Shown here one piece after another: positions 46,282 to 56,178 of a DNA stretch of 64,000 nt (positions are counted from its first letter, which is position 1; the number at the start of each line of letters is the position of its first letter). Source of the DNA: Castellaniella denitrificans (GTDB lineage Bacteria; Pseudomonadota; Gammaproteobacteria; Burkholderiales; Burkholderiaceae_B); assembly GCF_027214045.1 (NCBI RefSeq), contig NZ_JAPWHE010000003.1, positions 258,217 to 322,216 on the forward strand, in the 5' to 3' direction. A model generated the notes under the pieces. That model searched no databases and had not been told where the DNA came from. It saw nothing but the letters and a program-made list of their open reading frames with translations. Position numbers and translations under genes: made by a program.

Positions 46282-47331
46282 ATGACACAAGGCACCTCTC
46301 CCTCCATGACCTACCGCGACGCCGGGGTCGACATCGATGCCGGCGACGCACTGGTCGATCGCATCAAGCCCCTGGCCGCCCGCACGATGCGGCCCGGCGT
46401 GATGGCGGGGATCGGCGGCTTCGGCGCCCTGTTCGAAATCCCGCGCCATCTGCGCGAACCGGTGCTGGTGTCCGGCACCGACGGCGTGGGCACCAAGCTG
46501 CGCCTGGCCTTCGAATGGCAGCGTCACGACACGGTCGGCATCGATCTGGTCGCCATGAGCGTCAACGACATCCTGGTCCAGGGGGCGGAGCCCCTGTATT
46601 TCCTGGATTACTTCGCCTGCGGCAAGCTGTCCGTGGATACGGCGGCCCGCGTCGTGGGCGGCATCGCGCGCGGTTGCGAACTGGCCGGCTGCGCCCTGAT
46701 CGGCGGCGAGACGGCGGAAATGCCCGGCATGTATCCGGACGGCGAATACGATCTGGCGGGTTTCGCCGTCGGCGCGGTCGAAAAGTCCGCGATCATCGAC
46801 GGCGCCGGCATCCGGTCCGGCGATACGGTGCTGGGCCTGGCTTCCAGCGGCGCGCACTCCAACGGCTATTCCCTGGTGCGCAGGATCCTGCAGCACGCCG
46901 GCGCGCATCCCGACCAGGATCTGGACGGCCGCCCCTTGGGCGACGTGGTCATGGAACCCACCCGCATCTACGTCAAGTCCGTGCTGGCCGCCCTGGCGGC
47001 CCACGGCGCGGCGATCAAGGGCCTGGCGCACATCACCGGCGGCGGCCTGCTGGAAAACGTGCCGCGCATCCTGCAGCCGGGGCTGTGCGCCCATCTGCAT
47101 CGCGACGCCTGGCAATGGCCGGCGCTGTTCCAATGGCTGCAGGCCCAGGGCGGCGTGGCCGACCAGGAAATGGCGCGCGTGTTCAACTGCGGCATCGGCA
47201 TGGTGCTGGTGGTGGATCCGGCCCAGGCCGACGCCATCGCCGCCACCCTGCGCGCCCAGGGCGAGACCGTCTACGCGCTGGGCGCGATCGAAAACCGGGC
47301 CGAAGGCGGCGCGCAGACGATCGTGGACTGA
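46282..47331 (+). CDS. purM: Phosphoribosylformylglycinamidine cyclo-ligase (AIR synthetase)
   Basis: 349 residues. ATP-dependent ring closure giving aminoimidazole ribotide in purine synthesis. Contains [46 protein letters not shown] and [17 protein letters not shown] 46282 lacks a good ribosome site; ATG 46306 (MTYRDAG) is close to where many homologues begin and is an alternative. A -10-like TATACA (46241-46246) lies in the 74-base divergent gap with hda. Confidence 0.96.
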   Translation: MTQGTSPSMTYRDAGVDIDAGDALVDRIKPLAARTMRPGVMAGIGGFGALFEIPRHLREPVLVSGTDGVGTKLRLAFEWQRHDTVGIDLVAMSVNDILVQGAEPLYFLDYFACGKLSVDTAARVVGGIARGCELAGCALIGGETAEMPGMYPDGEYDLAGFAVGAVEKSAIIDGAGIRSGDTVLGLASSGAHSNGYSLVRRILQHAGAHPDQDLDGRPLGDVVMEPTRIYVKSVLAALAAHGAAIKGLAHITGGGLLENVPRILQPGLCAHLHRDAWQWPALFQWLQAQGGVADQEMARVFNCGIGMVLVVDPAQADAIAATLRAQGETVYALGAIENRAEGGAQTIVD

Positions 47332-47358
47332 TCCGGCGCGGGCCCGGGCGCCCGCGTT

Positions 47359-48306
47359 TCAATCCCCCAGCATGCGTGCGCAGTGCCGCGTGATTTCAGC
47401 CGCGGCCCGATCCGACAGGCAATCCACAGGGATCCGCTGCGGCAGCGACCGCAGCCAGGTGATCTGGCGCTTGGCCAATTGGCGGGTGGCGGCGATGGCC
47501 TGTTCGATGGCCTGATCCAGGGAAATCCGGCCATCCAGGTGATCCCAGAGCTGCCGGTAGCCCACGCAGCGGATCGACGGCAGGCCCGGGTGCAGGTCGG
47601 CGCGGGCATGCAGGCTCCGCACCTCGTCCGGCAAGCCCGCAGCGATCATGGCCTGGTAGCGCCGGGCGATGCGGGCGTGCAGCACGGCCCGGTCCGAGGG
47701 CTCCAGGCTGATTGTCTCGAAACGCCAGCCGGGCAGGACCGGCATCGGGGGTTGCGCCAGCCAGTCGCTCATGGGGCGGCCGCTGCTGTGCCAGATCTCC
47801 AGCGCGCGCTGCAGGCGCTGGCTGTCGTGAGGCGCCAGCCGGGCGGCGGTGACGGGGTCCACGCGCGCCAGCTCGGCGTGCAGGGCGGGCCAGCCGCGTT
47901 CGAGGGCCTGCGCGTCCAGGTGCCGGCGGATTTCCGGATCGGCTTCGGGCAGGTCGTTCAGCCCTTCGCGCAGGGCCTTGTAGTACAGCATCGTGCCGCC
48001 GCACAGCAGGGGAATCCGGCCGCGCGCGCGGATGTCCCGCGCCAGCGCGGCGGCATCGCGGGCGAACTCGGCGGCGGAATAGGCCTGCGCCGGATCGCGG
48101 ATGTCCAGCAGGTGATGCGGCACGCGTGCCTGTTCCTCGGCCGTGGGCTTGGCCGTGCCGATGTCCATGCCCCGGTAGATGGTGGCCGAATCCATGACGA
48201 TGATCTCGATCGGCCAGCGCCGCGCGAGCGCCATCGAGGCCGCCGACTTGCCGGACGCCGTCGGACCGGCCAGGCAGATCAGCAAGGGCGTATGGTCCGG
48301 ATTCAC
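47359..48306 (-). CDS. miaA: tRNA dimethylallyltransferase
   Basis: 315 residues. Prenylates A37 of tRNAs reading UNN codons. P-loop [14 protein letters not shown] (11-24), [17 protein letters not shown] and the swivel region [19 protein letters not shown] are diagnostic. Start is GTG 48306. Follows mutL by 39 bases on the same strand, the widespread mutL-miaA pair, so co-transcribed. Confidence 0.95.
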   Translation of the reverse strand: MNPDHTPLLICLAGPTASGKSAASMALARRWPIEIIVMDSATIYRGMDIGTAKPTAEEQARVPHHLLDIRDPAQAYSAAEFARDAAALARDIRARGRIPLLCGGTMLYYKALREGLNDLPEADPEIRRHLDAQALERGWPALHAELARVDPVTAARLAPHDSQRLQRALEIWHSSGRPMSDWLAQPPMPVLPGWRFETISLEPSDRAVLHARIARRYQAMIAAGLPDEVRSLHARADLHPGLPSIRCVGYRQLWDHLDGRISLDQAIEQAIAATRQLAKRQITWLRSLPQRIPVDCLSDRAAAEITRHCARMLGD

Positions 48307-48345
48307 GAGGCGGGGTCCGGGCGGGATGGGGCGTGCGGCATCGAG

Positions 48346-50238
48346 TCACTGTCCCCGCATGAACAGTTTGTCCAGATCGCCCAGGCTCCATTGGAACCAG
48401 GTCGGGCGCCCGTGATTGCACTGGTCGGCGCGCTCGGTTCGTTCCATCTGGCGCAGCAGGGCGTTCATCTCGTCCAGCGTCAGCCGCCGGTGGGCGCGCA
48501 CCGCGCCATGGCAGGCCATGGTCGACAGCAGTTCGTTGCGCTGCTCGGTCAGCCGGGCCGAATGGCCAATGCGTTCGACGTCGGCCAGCACCCCGCGCGC
48601 CAGGGATTCGATGTCGCCCCGGGCGAGCAGGGCCGGGACGGCGCGCACGGCCAGCGAGGCCGGGCCGGTGGCGCGGATCCGCAGACCCAGTTCGTCCAGC
48701 GCGTCCTGGTGCGCCTGGGCGGTGGCGACCTGGATTTCCGTGGCGGTGAACACCACCGGGACCAGCAGGTCCTGGGCCGGCAACGGCGCCTGGTCCAGGG
48801 CCTGTTTCAGGGATTCGTAGACCACGCGCTCATGCGCCGCATGCATGTCGACGAGGATCAGGCCGCGCGCATTCTGGGCCAGGATGTAGATGCCGTGCAA
48901 CTGGCCCAGCGCCATGCCCAGGGGCAGGTCGGCCTGCGCCGTGGGGACGGTGTCCGCGGGCGATCCGCCCGCGCGGGCCGGATCGCCCGATGCCGCGCGA
49001 TCGCGGCCTGCCGGGTCCCGTTCCGGACCCGCCGCGTCGGCGGCATCCAGCGGCTGGTACAGCTTGCGCCAGTCCTGGGCTGGGAGACGGTCGTTCAGCG
49101 CGAAGCGCTGCTGGACCGGGATGCGGGCGGGGTAGGGGGATGCGGGACGGGGTGCCGTGTGCGCCGCCGCGCCAGGCGTCTCGAACCGCGATGGTTCGGC
49201 CCCGTCGCCGGCCGTCGGCTCGGGGGGCGCGTCGACCGGCCCGTCCGCAGCGGCCCCGCCGCGCCCCGCGAGGGCTTCGCCCAGCGTCTGGGCGACATAG
49301 CGGTGCACCGCCCCGCTGTCGCGAAAGCGGACCTCGTGCTTGGCCGGGTGCACGTTCACGTCCACGCCTGCCGGGTCCAGCGTCAGGAACAGCACGAAAG
49401 CCGGCTGCCGGTCGCCGTGCAGCACGTCGGCGTAGGCCTGGCGCACCGCGTGGGAGACCGTGCGGTCGCGCACGTAGCGGCCGTTGACGTACAGGTATTG
49501 CCGATCGGCCCGGCTGCGGGCGAAAGTCGGGCGCGTGATGCAGCCTTCCAGTGCGACCAGCCCCTGTTCGGCCGACACCGGCAGACTCTGGGTCGTGAAT
49601 TCGTCTCCCAGCACATCGCGGATGCGGCCGAGGATGTCGGTGGCCGGCCAGTTGCGCTGGGGCCTGTCGTTGTGGAACACGCGCAAGGCCACCTGGGGAT
49701 GCGCCAGCGCGATGCGTTCGATGGCGTCCAGGCAGTGGGCGTATTCGGTCTGTTCGCTGCGCAGGAACTTGCGCCGCGCGGGGATGTGGTCGAACAGCTG
49801 GCGTACATCCACGCGCGTACCCACGGGGCCCGCCGCCGGGGCCGGATCCGCCTGGCCGGCGGCGAGCTGCCAGGCCTGCGTGTCCCCGGCGGTGCGCGAA
49901 CTCAGGGTCAGGTGGGCGACCGAGGCGATCGAGGCCAGGGCCTCGCCCCGGAATCCCAGGGTGGCGACCGACTCCAGTTCCGCCAGGGAGGCGATCTTGC
50001 TGGTCGCATGGCGTTGCAGGGCCAGTGGCAACTGGCCGGGCGGGATGCCGTGGCCGTCGTCGGCCACCAGGATGCGGCGGATGCCGCCGCCGTCCAGGCG
50101 GATCTCGATGGCCCGGGCGCCGGCGTCCAGGGCGTTTTCCAGCAGTTCCTTCAGCACGGAGGCGGGGCGTTCGATGACTTCGCCCGCGGCGATCTGGCTG
50201 ATGAGGATGTCGGGCAGGGCGGCAATGGTTCGCGTCAT
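48346..50238 (-). CDS. mutL: DNA mismatch repair protein MutL (endonuclease type)
   Basis: 630 residues. GHKL ATPase N-terminus: [19 protein letters not shown] with E31/N35, then VADDGHGI and [10 protein letters not shown]. After a Pro/Ala-rich linker the C-terminal domain contains [12 protein letters not shown] (about 463-474), matching the metal-binding DQHAxxExxxxE endonuclease motif, plus ACHGAVRA and CNHGRPT. This implies a nicking MutL as in bacteria without MutH. ATG 50238 ([11 protein letters not shown]) fits the conserved N-terminus. Confidence 0.96.
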   Translation of the reverse strand: MTRTIAALPDILISQIAAGEVIERPASVLKELLENALDAGARAIEIRLDGGGIRRILVADDGHGIPPGQLPLALQRHATSKIASLAELESVATLGFRGEALASIASVAHLTLSSRTAGDTQAWQLAAGQADPAPAAGPVGTRVDVRQLFDHIPARRKFLRSEQTEYAHCLDAIERIALAHPQVALRVFHNDRPQRNWPATDILGRIRDVLGDEFTTQSLPVSAEQGLVALEGCITRPTFARSRADRQYLYVNGRYVRDRTVSHAVRQAYADVLHGDRQPAFVLFLTLDPAGVDVNVHPAKHEVRFRDSGAVHRYVAQTLGEALAGRGGAAADGPVDAPPEPTAGDGAEPSRFETPGAAAHTAPRPASPYPARIPVQQRFALNDRLPAQDWRKLYQPLDAADAAGPERDPAGRDRAASGDPARAGGSPADTVPTAQADLPLGMALGQLHGIYILAQNARGLILVDMHAAHERVVYESLKQALDQAPLPAQDLLVPVVFTATEIQVATAQAHQDALDELGLRIRATGPASLAVRAVPALLARGDIESLARGVLADVERIGHSARLTEQRNELLSTMACHGAVRAHRRLTLDEMNALLRQMERTERADQCNHGRPTWFQWSLGDLDKLFMRGQ

Positions 50239-50296
50239 GAAAACGATTATAGTGAGGGCTCGTTCCCGTCCCTGTTTTTCGAGGTCTCGTGGCCAA

Positions 50297-50941
50297 ATGG
50301 CTGAACTGTTCCAACTCATTCTGCACATCGACCAGTACCTGGGTGTCTGGGTGGCGCAATACGGCGCATGGATCTATCTGATCCTGGCGCTCATCATTTT
50401 CGGTGAAACGGGGCTGGTGGTGCTGCCGTTCCTGCCCGGGGATTCGCTGTTGTTCATCGCCGGGGCGTTCGGCGCTTCCGGCCTGCTCGATCCGGTCCTG
50501 CTGGGGGGCATCCTGATCGCGGCCGCGATCCTGGGCAACACCGTCAATTACCAGGTGGGGCACTTCATCGGTCCCAAGGTCTTTTCGCGCGATTACCGGT
50601 TCCTGGACCGCAAGGCCCTGATCAAGACCCACGTCTTTTATGAGAAACACGGCGGCAAGACCATCGTGCTGTCGCGCTTCCTGCCGCTGTTCCGGACCTT
50701 CGCGCCCTTCGTGGCCGGGGTCGCCGGCATGCGCTGGCTGACCTTCCAGCTCTACAACGCCCTGGGGGCCATCGTCTGGGTCGCCGGCCTGATCACCCTG
50801 GGTTATTTTTTCGGCAACGTCCCCATCATCAAGGAACACCTCAACACCATCGTGCTGATCGGCGTGGGGGCGGCCGCCGGGCCGGCGGCCGGCGGCGTGC
50901 TCTGGAAGCTGCTGCGCGGCAACAAGGCCGGGCAAGTCTGA
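50297..50941 (+). CDS. DedA-family membrane protein
   Basis: 214 residues with about five hydrophobic segments. The DedA/SNARE-associated signature runs from [23 protein letters not shown] to [27 protein letters not shown], with the conserved Arg and Pro in RFLPLFR. Inner membrane; family members are thought to flip undecaprenyl phosphate or phospholipids. Divergent from mutL with a 58-base gap and convergent with amiC over a large hairpin. Confidence 0.93.
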   Translation: MAELFQLILHIDQYLGVWVAQYGAWIYLILALIIFGETGLVVLPFLPGDSLLFIAGAFGASGLLDPVLLGGILIAAAILGNTVNYQVGHFIGPKVFSRDYRFLDRKALIKTHVFYEKHGGKTIVLSRFLPLFRTFAPFVAGVAGMRWLTFQLYNALGAIVWVAGLITLGYFFGNVPIIKEHLNTIVLIGVGAAAGPAAGGVLWKLLRGNKAGQV

Positions 50942-50980
50942 GTGCCCACCTCGCGGCTTGCAAGCCGCTCGGATTCGTCA

Positions 50981-51014
50981 GGCACCCAATCGCCCGCAGG
51001 GGCGATTGGGTGCC
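50981..51014. terminator. Large inverted repeat between convergent dedA-type gene and amiC
   Basis: GGCACCCAATCGCCC (50981-50995) pairs perfectly with 51000-51014 around the loop GCAG. It sits between converging genes and probably stops transcription from both sides, although no T-run follows on either strand. Confidence 0.55.
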
Positions 51015-51019
51015 CTGCC

Positions 51020-52384
51020 TCATTCACGTCGCGCGAGGGCGGGGTGCGCTGAAAAATAGTCCTGGATCCCGCTGAGCACGGCATTCGCGATGCGCTGCTG
51101 GTGCGCCGAGGTGCGCAGCAGCTGTTCTTCCTGGGGGTTGCTGATGAAGGCGGTCTCGATCAGGATCGACGGGATGTCCGGCGCTTTCAGCACGGCGAAA
51201 CCGGCGCGCTCGATGCGGTTCTTGTGCAACTGGTTGATCTTGCCGATCTCGTTCAGGACCTGCGTGCCGACCCGGATGGAATCGTTGATCTGCGCGCCGG
51301 TGGACAGGTCCAGCAGCACTTTGGCGACCTGGGCGTTGTGCGCGCCCAGATTCACCCCGCCGATCAGGTCGGCGTCGTTTTCCTTTTTCGCCAGCCAGCG
51401 GGCGGCGGAACTGGTGGCTCCGTGCTGCGACAGGGCCCAGACCGACGAGCCGCGCGCCGACGGCTTGATCCATGCGTCCGCGTGGATGGAGATGAACAGG
51501 TCGGCCTGGACTCGACGAGCCTTCTGCACCCGCACGTTCAACGGTACGAAATAATCGCGGTCCCGGGTCAGGTAGGCGCGCATGTTCGGCTGTGCGTCGA
51601 TCAGTTTCTTCAGCCGTTGGGCGATTTGCAGGACGATGTCTTTTTCGCGTGTGCCCCGCCTGCCGATGGCGCCCGGATCCTCGCCGCCGTGGCCGGGGTC
51701 CAGTGCGATCAGGATCGGGCGTCCGAGCCGGGCGCCGGGCGCCGGGCGCGGCTGGGGCGGCGGGATGACGGGCTGTGCGTTCCGGGCGATCGGCGGCAGT
51801 TTCTGCCCTTCCACCGAGGGGATGGGCGCTTCGGTGGGGCTGTTCTGGGCGAGGTTTTCCAGGATGCCGGCCAGCGGATCGTTTTCCGCGTCCTTCAACA
51901 AGGCCATCAGGGGGTCTTGCGCGACCTTCGGATAGAGGTCCAGCACCAGACGGTACTTGTATTCGCCAATCGGTTTCAGGGTGAAGACCTGCGGAGCGAC
52001 ATCCTGTTTCAGGTCGAACACCAGGCGCACCACGTTGGGGCGGTTCTGGCCCGCGCGCACGCTGCCGATGTAGGGGTCGTTGGGCCGGATCTTGGAAACC
52101 AGGTCGTTGATGGCGGGGCTCAGCCGCAGACCCTCGATGTCCACCACCAGCCGGAACGGATGGTCGAGCGTGAAGTGTTCGGCCTTCAGCTCGGTGTCCA
52201 TTTCCAGCGTCACGCGCGTGTATTCGTCGGCCGGCCAGGTCCGCACCGCCAGGATGGTGGCGGCCCGCGCCAGGCGCGGCACGACGGGCAGCAGCAACAG
52301 GGCGCCGCCGCCAGCGATCATCTTGCGACGCAGCGGGGCGGCGGGGGCGCTCATCGGCGAGGCGGGTCCAGATGCATCAGCCAT
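51020..52384 (-). CDS. amiC: N-acetylmuramoyl-L-alanine amidase, AmiC type
   Basis: 454 residues. A twin-arginine-like signal LRRKMIAGGGALLLLPVV (about 19-36) ends LARA, suggesting Tat export. An AMIN domain (about 45-150) localises it to the septum, a Pro-rich linker follows, and the catalytic Amidase_3 domain (about 225-450) has zinc ligands in LDPGHGGEDPGAIG and ISIHADA and the catalytic Glu in SILIETAFISN. It splits peptidoglycan at division. ATG 52384 has AAAGGA six to seven bases upstream; it overlaps tsaE by 34 bases. Confidence 0.94.
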   Translation of the reverse strand: MADASGPASPMSAPAAPLRRKMIAGGGALLLLPVVPRLARAATILAVRTWPADEYTRVTLEMDTELKAEHFTLDHPFRLVVDIEGLRLSPAINDLVSKIRPNDPYIGSVRAGQNRPNVVRLVFDLKQDVAPQVFTLKPIGEYKYRLVLDLYPKVAQDPLMALLKDAENDPLAGILENLAQNSPTEAPIPSVEGQKLPPIARNAQPVIPPPQPRPAPGARLGRPILIALDPGHGGEDPGAIGRRGTREKDIVLQIAQRLKKLIDAQPNMRAYLTRDRDYFVPLNVRVQKARRVQADLFISIHADAWIKPSARGSSVWALSQHGATSSAARWLAKKENDADLIGGVNLGAHNAQVAKVLLDLSTGAQINDSIRVGTQVLNEIGKINQLHKNRIERAGFAVLKAPDIPSILIETAFISNPQEEQLLRTSAHQQRIANAVLSGIQDYFSAHPALARRE

Positions 52385-52857
52385 TGTTGTCCTTTTTCGC
52401 TGTGGGCGGCCAGGTGGGCGTGCCGACCGTTGCCAGCGTATTCCAGCCGGATGTCCAAGTCTGGTGGCGGTAATTGCGTACCGGCCTGCTCGGGCCATTC
52501 GATCAGGATGACCGCCTGTGTGTCGAGCAGTTCGTCGAAACCCACGTCCCGCCATTCGTGGGCATCGCTAAATCTATAGAAATCAAAGTGATAGAAGTAT
52601 AAGTTAGAAACGTTATAGCTTTCAAGAAGTGCGTAGCTGGGACTCTTGATCCGGCCGGTCACGCCACAGGCCCGCAGCAGGGCCCGGGCGAGGCTGGTTT
52701 TGCCCGCGCCCAGTTCGCCGCGCAGGTGGATGCGGCCTCCGGCGGCGGGGCCATCCGGTGCCGGGCCGCGGACCAGTCCGGCCAGTCGTTGCGCCAGGGC
52801 CACGGTGGCCTCCTCGTCCGGAAGGGGCCATTCAAGCGTGGAAAGCGGGGTCGTCAT
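52351..52857 (-). CDS. tsaE: tRNA threonylcarbamoyladenosine biosynthesis ATPase TsaE
   Basis: 168 residues. P-loop HLRGELGAGKTSLARALLRA (about 44-63), then SPSYALLESYNV and FYHFDFYRFSDAHEWRDVGFDEL and VILIEWPEQAG. Works with TsaB/TsaD in t6A37 synthesis. An AT-rich stretch inside (52566-52620) encodes the conserved YNVSNLYFYHFDFYR segment with unusual codons for this genome. Upstream of amiC, the common tsaE-amiC pair. Confidence 0.95.
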   Translation of the reverse strand: MTTPLSTLEWPLPDEEATVALAQRLAGLVRGPAPDGPAAGGRIHLRGELGAGKTSLARALLRACGVTGRIKSPSYALLESYNVSNLYFYHFDFYRFSDAHEWRDVGFDELLDTQAVILIEWPEQAGTQLPPPDLDIRLEYAGNGRHAHLAAHSEKGQQWLMHLDPPRR

Positions 52858-52875
52858 CGGGAGCGTCTCCGGGGG

Positions 52876-53769
52876 TCAGGTCACGGCGTCGAGCCACAGC
52901 GGAAGGGTCACGGCCGACAGCAGCGTGCCGATCGACATGGTGACCGCCACCAGCCGGCCGTCGCCGCCCATGCGGGCTGCCAGTACGTGGGCCGAGGAGG
53001 CCGTGGGCAGGGCGCTGAAGAGGACCAGCACGAGCCGTTCGCCGGCCGACAGGCCCAGCGCCCAGGCCAGTATCAGCGCAACCGGTGGCAACAGGACCAG
53101 TTTGGCGGCCACCATCCAGGCCATCAGCGGCGCGTGCGCCCGGCCGCCCCTCAGGGACAGGGTGGCGCCCACGCACAGCAGGCCGATGGCCAGGGCGCAG
53201 GCCCCCAGCCGTCCCAGGGCGACGTCGAGGACGTGAGGGATGGGCACGCGCAGGAAATTGCAGGCCAGGGCGGCCAGTGTGGCCAGGATGTATGGGTTGC
53301 GCGCGATTTCCCGCAGGGCGTTCCCGCCATGGCGGCTGGCCAGGGCATGCACCGCGCCGATGTTGCTGATCGGCACGGCGAAGCCGACGAGCACCGCCAT
53401 GGTCGTTTGCGCACCCGGCCAGGGCAGGCCGCCGGCCAAGGACAGGGCGAGGTAGGTGTTGAAGCGAAAGCCGCACTGGGCGACCGAGGCGTGCGCCGCC
53501 GGATCGGGGCGCACGATCAGGCGGCCCAGCCAGGCCAGGACGATGCCGCCGAGCATCACGCCGATCGTGGCGGCCATCAGCACCGTGGTGTTGCCCAGGC
53601 TCAGCGGTGTACGGGTGATCGAATGGAACAGCAGGGCGGGAAACAGGACGAAATAGACCAGTTTTTCCGCCCCGTCGAAGAAGGTCCGGTCGAATCCCAG
53701 ACGATGCAGCAGAAGCCAGCCCAGGGCGATCAGCAGAAAATCGGGCAGGATGAGCAGGATGACGGACAT
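52876..53769 (-). CDS. AEC-family (auxin efflux carrier-like) transporter
   Basis: 297 residues, about ten hydrophobic segments, beginning MSVILLILPDFLLIALGWLL. FRFNTYLALSLAG and LPTASSAHVLAARMGGD are family-typical, the latter with the conserved re-entrant region near the C-terminal crossover. Inner membrane; members export auxin-like or dicarboxylic acids such as malate, substrate not predictable. ATG 53769 matches the first helix; ATG 53808 would add 13 residues. Eighteen bases upstream of tsaE, probably co-transcribed. Confidence 0.88.
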   Translation of the reverse strand: MSVILLILPDFLLIALGWLLLHRLGFDRTFFDGAEKLVYFVLFPALLFHSITRTPLSLGNTTVLMAATIGVMLGGIVLAWLGRLIVRPDPAAHASVAQCGFRFNTYLALSLAGGLPWPGAQTTMAVLVGFAVPISNIGAVHALASRHGGNALREIARNPYILATLAALACNFLRVPIPHVLDVALGRLGACALAIGLLCVGATLSLRGGRAHAPLMAWMVAAKLVLLPPVALILAWALGLSAGERLVLVLFSALPTASSAHVLAARMGGDGRLVAVTMSIGTLLSAVTLPLWLDAVT

Positions 53770-54346
53770 GAGCGGCGGCGTGAACAGGCCCTGAGGCGGG
53801 GCTGGCATGATTGTACGTGGCTTGCGCCGCGATCGTGCGTGCGACGAGGTCTCCGGCCTTTGCGAATGCCCGGGGAGCCGTGCGGAAGGCCTGAAGCCCA
53901 CGCGGTTTGCATGGGATTTACCCTTAAATAGGGCTGATTAGGGGTTTAGAAGGGTGTCAATACTAGTCACAGTTGCGCCGTATTTGTACAATGTGGCTAC
54001 GTTTTGATTCTAAAGCGTACCAAGACGCAAGTTCATGCTTCAAGAACTCTGACCGGAAGCCAGAGGCTCCGACTTGCCACCGGGTGAAAATCCCTTCTTA
54101 TCATGCAAATCCGATCTTGATGCGCGGGTGGCGATTGCGCCGCCGCCCAGGGGGGGGCGTGTGCGTCGCATCACAACGCAGGCATGGTATCTTCGGTCCC
54201 CGTCTGATTGATCTCGTCGATCGTGATGCCGGCACCCGTTTCGGTCACAGGCGTTCGCCTGGGCAAACGATCCGGGTGCGTGTATATCAATAAGGGACGC
54301 GGTGGCTTCCCGGCCGCCCTGGTCTCCGAGTTCAGGAGCATTGAAC
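53770..54346 (+). promoter_or_regulatory. Long AT-enriched leader before the type I secretion operon
   Basis: 577 bp without a supportable gene. It is AT-richer than either side from about 53910. A possible promoter is TAGTCA (53964-53969), 17 bases, TACAAT (53987-53992). Small inverted repeats such as CAGGCG/CGCCTG near 54250 lie closer to the gene. A leader this long suggests complex control of the biofilm-type operon. No transcription-factor site was identified by eye. Confidence 0.35.
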
Positions 54347-55837
54347 ATGGCCAGCCATAAAAAAAACACGCTTCCCGCCCTCTGGACGGCGTTCGCTCTG
54401 GCATTCGGCCCCACGGCCTTTGCCGATAACGCCACGCTGCCCCAGGCGGTCGAGACCGCCGTGCTCCACAATCCCGAGGTCGCGGCGCAATTCCACAACT
54501 TCCAGTCCGGCGTCGAGGGCCAGAAGGTCCGCCGCGGCGCCCTGCTGCCCGAAGTCAATCTGCAAGGCTGGACGGGCCGCGAATATCGCGGCAGCACCAG
54601 CACCAACGGCTCCGCCGACTGGTCGCGCACCGGTTACAGCCTGTCACTGCGCCAGTTGCTGTTCGATGGCTTCTCCACGATCAACGACGTGCGCCAGCTG
54701 GGTTTTGAAAAATTGGCGGATTACTACACCCTGAAAGCCACGGTCGACGATCTGTCCCGGCAGGCGACCCAGGCCTACCTGGACGTCCAGCGCTATCGCG
54801 AGCAGGTCAACCTGGCGCAGCAGAACTACAACCTGCACAAGGACATCCTGGGTCAGATCTCCGAGCGCAGCTCTTCGGGCGTCGGCCGAGGGGTGGACGA
54901 GGTCCAGGCGCAGGCCCGCCTGGCCCTGGCCCAGACAAACCTCATGACCGCTGCGGGCAACCTCAACGACGTCACCCAGCGCTACCAGCGCATCATCGGC
55001 CAGGTGCCGGCCGAAACCCTCGCCGATGCGCCCGATGTCGAGTCCGCCCTGCCCAAGGCGCCGACCGATTTCAGCCAGTCGGTGCGCGTCAGCCCCACCG
55101 TGTTGGCAAAACAGGCGCTGGTCCAGGCCGCCGAGCGCGGCAAGGCCTCGGCACAAGGCCGATTCTCCCCCACGCTGGAACTGCGCGCCGCCACCGGTCG
55201 CGACCGCTCCGATCCGCCCTACATCAACGACGAGACCACGCAGAGCTCGAATGTCCAACTGATGGCGACGTTCAATCTGTTCCGGGGCGGCGCGGATGCC
55301 GCCCGTGTCCGCCAGACCGCGGCCCAGACTTACGCCGCCCGGGACGTGCGCGACTACACCTGCCGCAACGTCCAGCAGGAACTTTCCATCGCCTGGAACA
55401 ACATCGTGCGACTGCGCCAGCAGATGCCGTTCCTGCAACAGCACGAGCGCGACATCACCCAGGTGCGCGTGGCCTACATGCAGCAATTCAAGATCGGCCA
55501 GCGCACCCTGCTGGACCTGCTCGACACCGAAAACGAACTGTTCGATGCCCGGCAGGCGCTCACCAACGGGATCTTCGACCTGCGCGCGGCGGAATACCGC
55601 TGGCTGGCGCTGTCCCACCGGATATTGCCGACGCTGGGGCTGGCCGATCCCTACCAGGAACAGCCCGAAGAGGCCGCCAAGCTCCAGTTTCCCGACGAAA
55701 TCCTCAAGGCCTGCCTGACGCCGCTGCCGGATACCCGCAACCTGCGGCCCGTCCAGATCAATTACCAGTCCGGATTCAAGCCGCCCGTGCTGGCGCCCGC
55801 CGGCAAGTCGTCCGGAAAGGCCAGTGGCTGGAACTAA
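54347..55837 (+). CDS. TolC-family outer-membrane protein of a type I secretion system (LapE-like)
   Basis: 496 residues. Signal peptide MASHKKNTLPALWTAFALAFGPTAFA, then a two-fold helical/beta repeat typical of TolC (LPQAVETAVLHNPEVAAQF, FNLFRGGADAARVRQTA, QFKIGQRTLLDLLDTENEL). The C-terminal extension after 440 is Pro/Lys-rich. Forms the trimeric outer-membrane channel for the adhesin encoded downstream. AGGAG lies eight bases before the ATG. First gene of the secretion operon. Confidence 0.92.
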   Translation: MASHKKNTLPALWTAFALAFGPTAFADNATLPQAVETAVLHNPEVAAQFHNFQSGVEGQKVRRGALLPEVNLQGWTGREYRGSTSTNGSADWSRTGYSLSLRQLLFDGFSTINDVRQLGFEKLADYYTLKATVDDLSRQATQAYLDVQRYREQVNLAQQNYNLHKDILGQISERSSSGVGRGVDEVQAQARLALAQTNLMTAAGNLNDVTQRYQRIIGQVPAETLADAPDVESALPKAPTDFSQSVRVSPTVLAKQALVQAAERGKASAQGRFSPTLELRAATGRDRSDPPYINDETTQSSNVQLMATFNLFRGGADAARVRQTAAQTYAARDVRDYTCRNVQQELSIAWNNIVRLRQQMPFLQQHERDITQVRVAYMQQFKIGQRTLLDLLDTENELFDARQALTNGIFDLRAAEYRWLALSHRILPTLGLADPYQEQPEEAAKLQFPDEILKACLTPLPDTRNLRPVQINYQSGFKPPVLAPAGKSSGKASGWN

Positions 55838-55956
55838 GCTTCCTCCGTCTAAACTAAAGCACTATCCGGGTCTCGCGGCCCGGCCCGAAGGTGAAGGCCC
55901 GGAGGCCCGTCGCAGCCGCGACAATCCGGCTTTCCCCGCCGATCGAGGGAATGTCG

Positions 55957-56178
55957 ATGGCTTCTGATCACGAACGTTTCAAACAGGATCTCTCGGAACT
56001 GGACGCCGGATTCATCCGCGTCCTGGAGGATCTGATCGACGCATTGATCGCCAATGGGTCCTTGCGCCTGACCGATCTGCCGCCCCAGGCTCTGGAAAAG
56101 CTCGCCGAACGCAAGCGCACCCGCCAGCGCCTGCAAGGCGCCCTGAACCTGATTTCCGACGACGATGCCATCCTCTGA
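55957..56178 (+). CDS. Small acidic helical protein within the type I secretion operon
   Basis: 73 residues, MASDHERFKQDLSELDAG, predicted all-helical, acidic at both ends (ending ISDDDAIL), no membrane segment. GAGGG lies seven bases before ATG 55957; ATG 55951 is the alternative. Its last 14 bases overlap the exporter ATPase gene, so translation is coupled. I do not recognise the family; the position suggests an accessory of the exporter or adhesin. Confidence 0.7.
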   Translation: MASDHERFKQDLSELDAGFIRVLEDLIDALIANGSLRLTDLPPQALEKLAERKRTRQRLQGALNLISDDDAIL

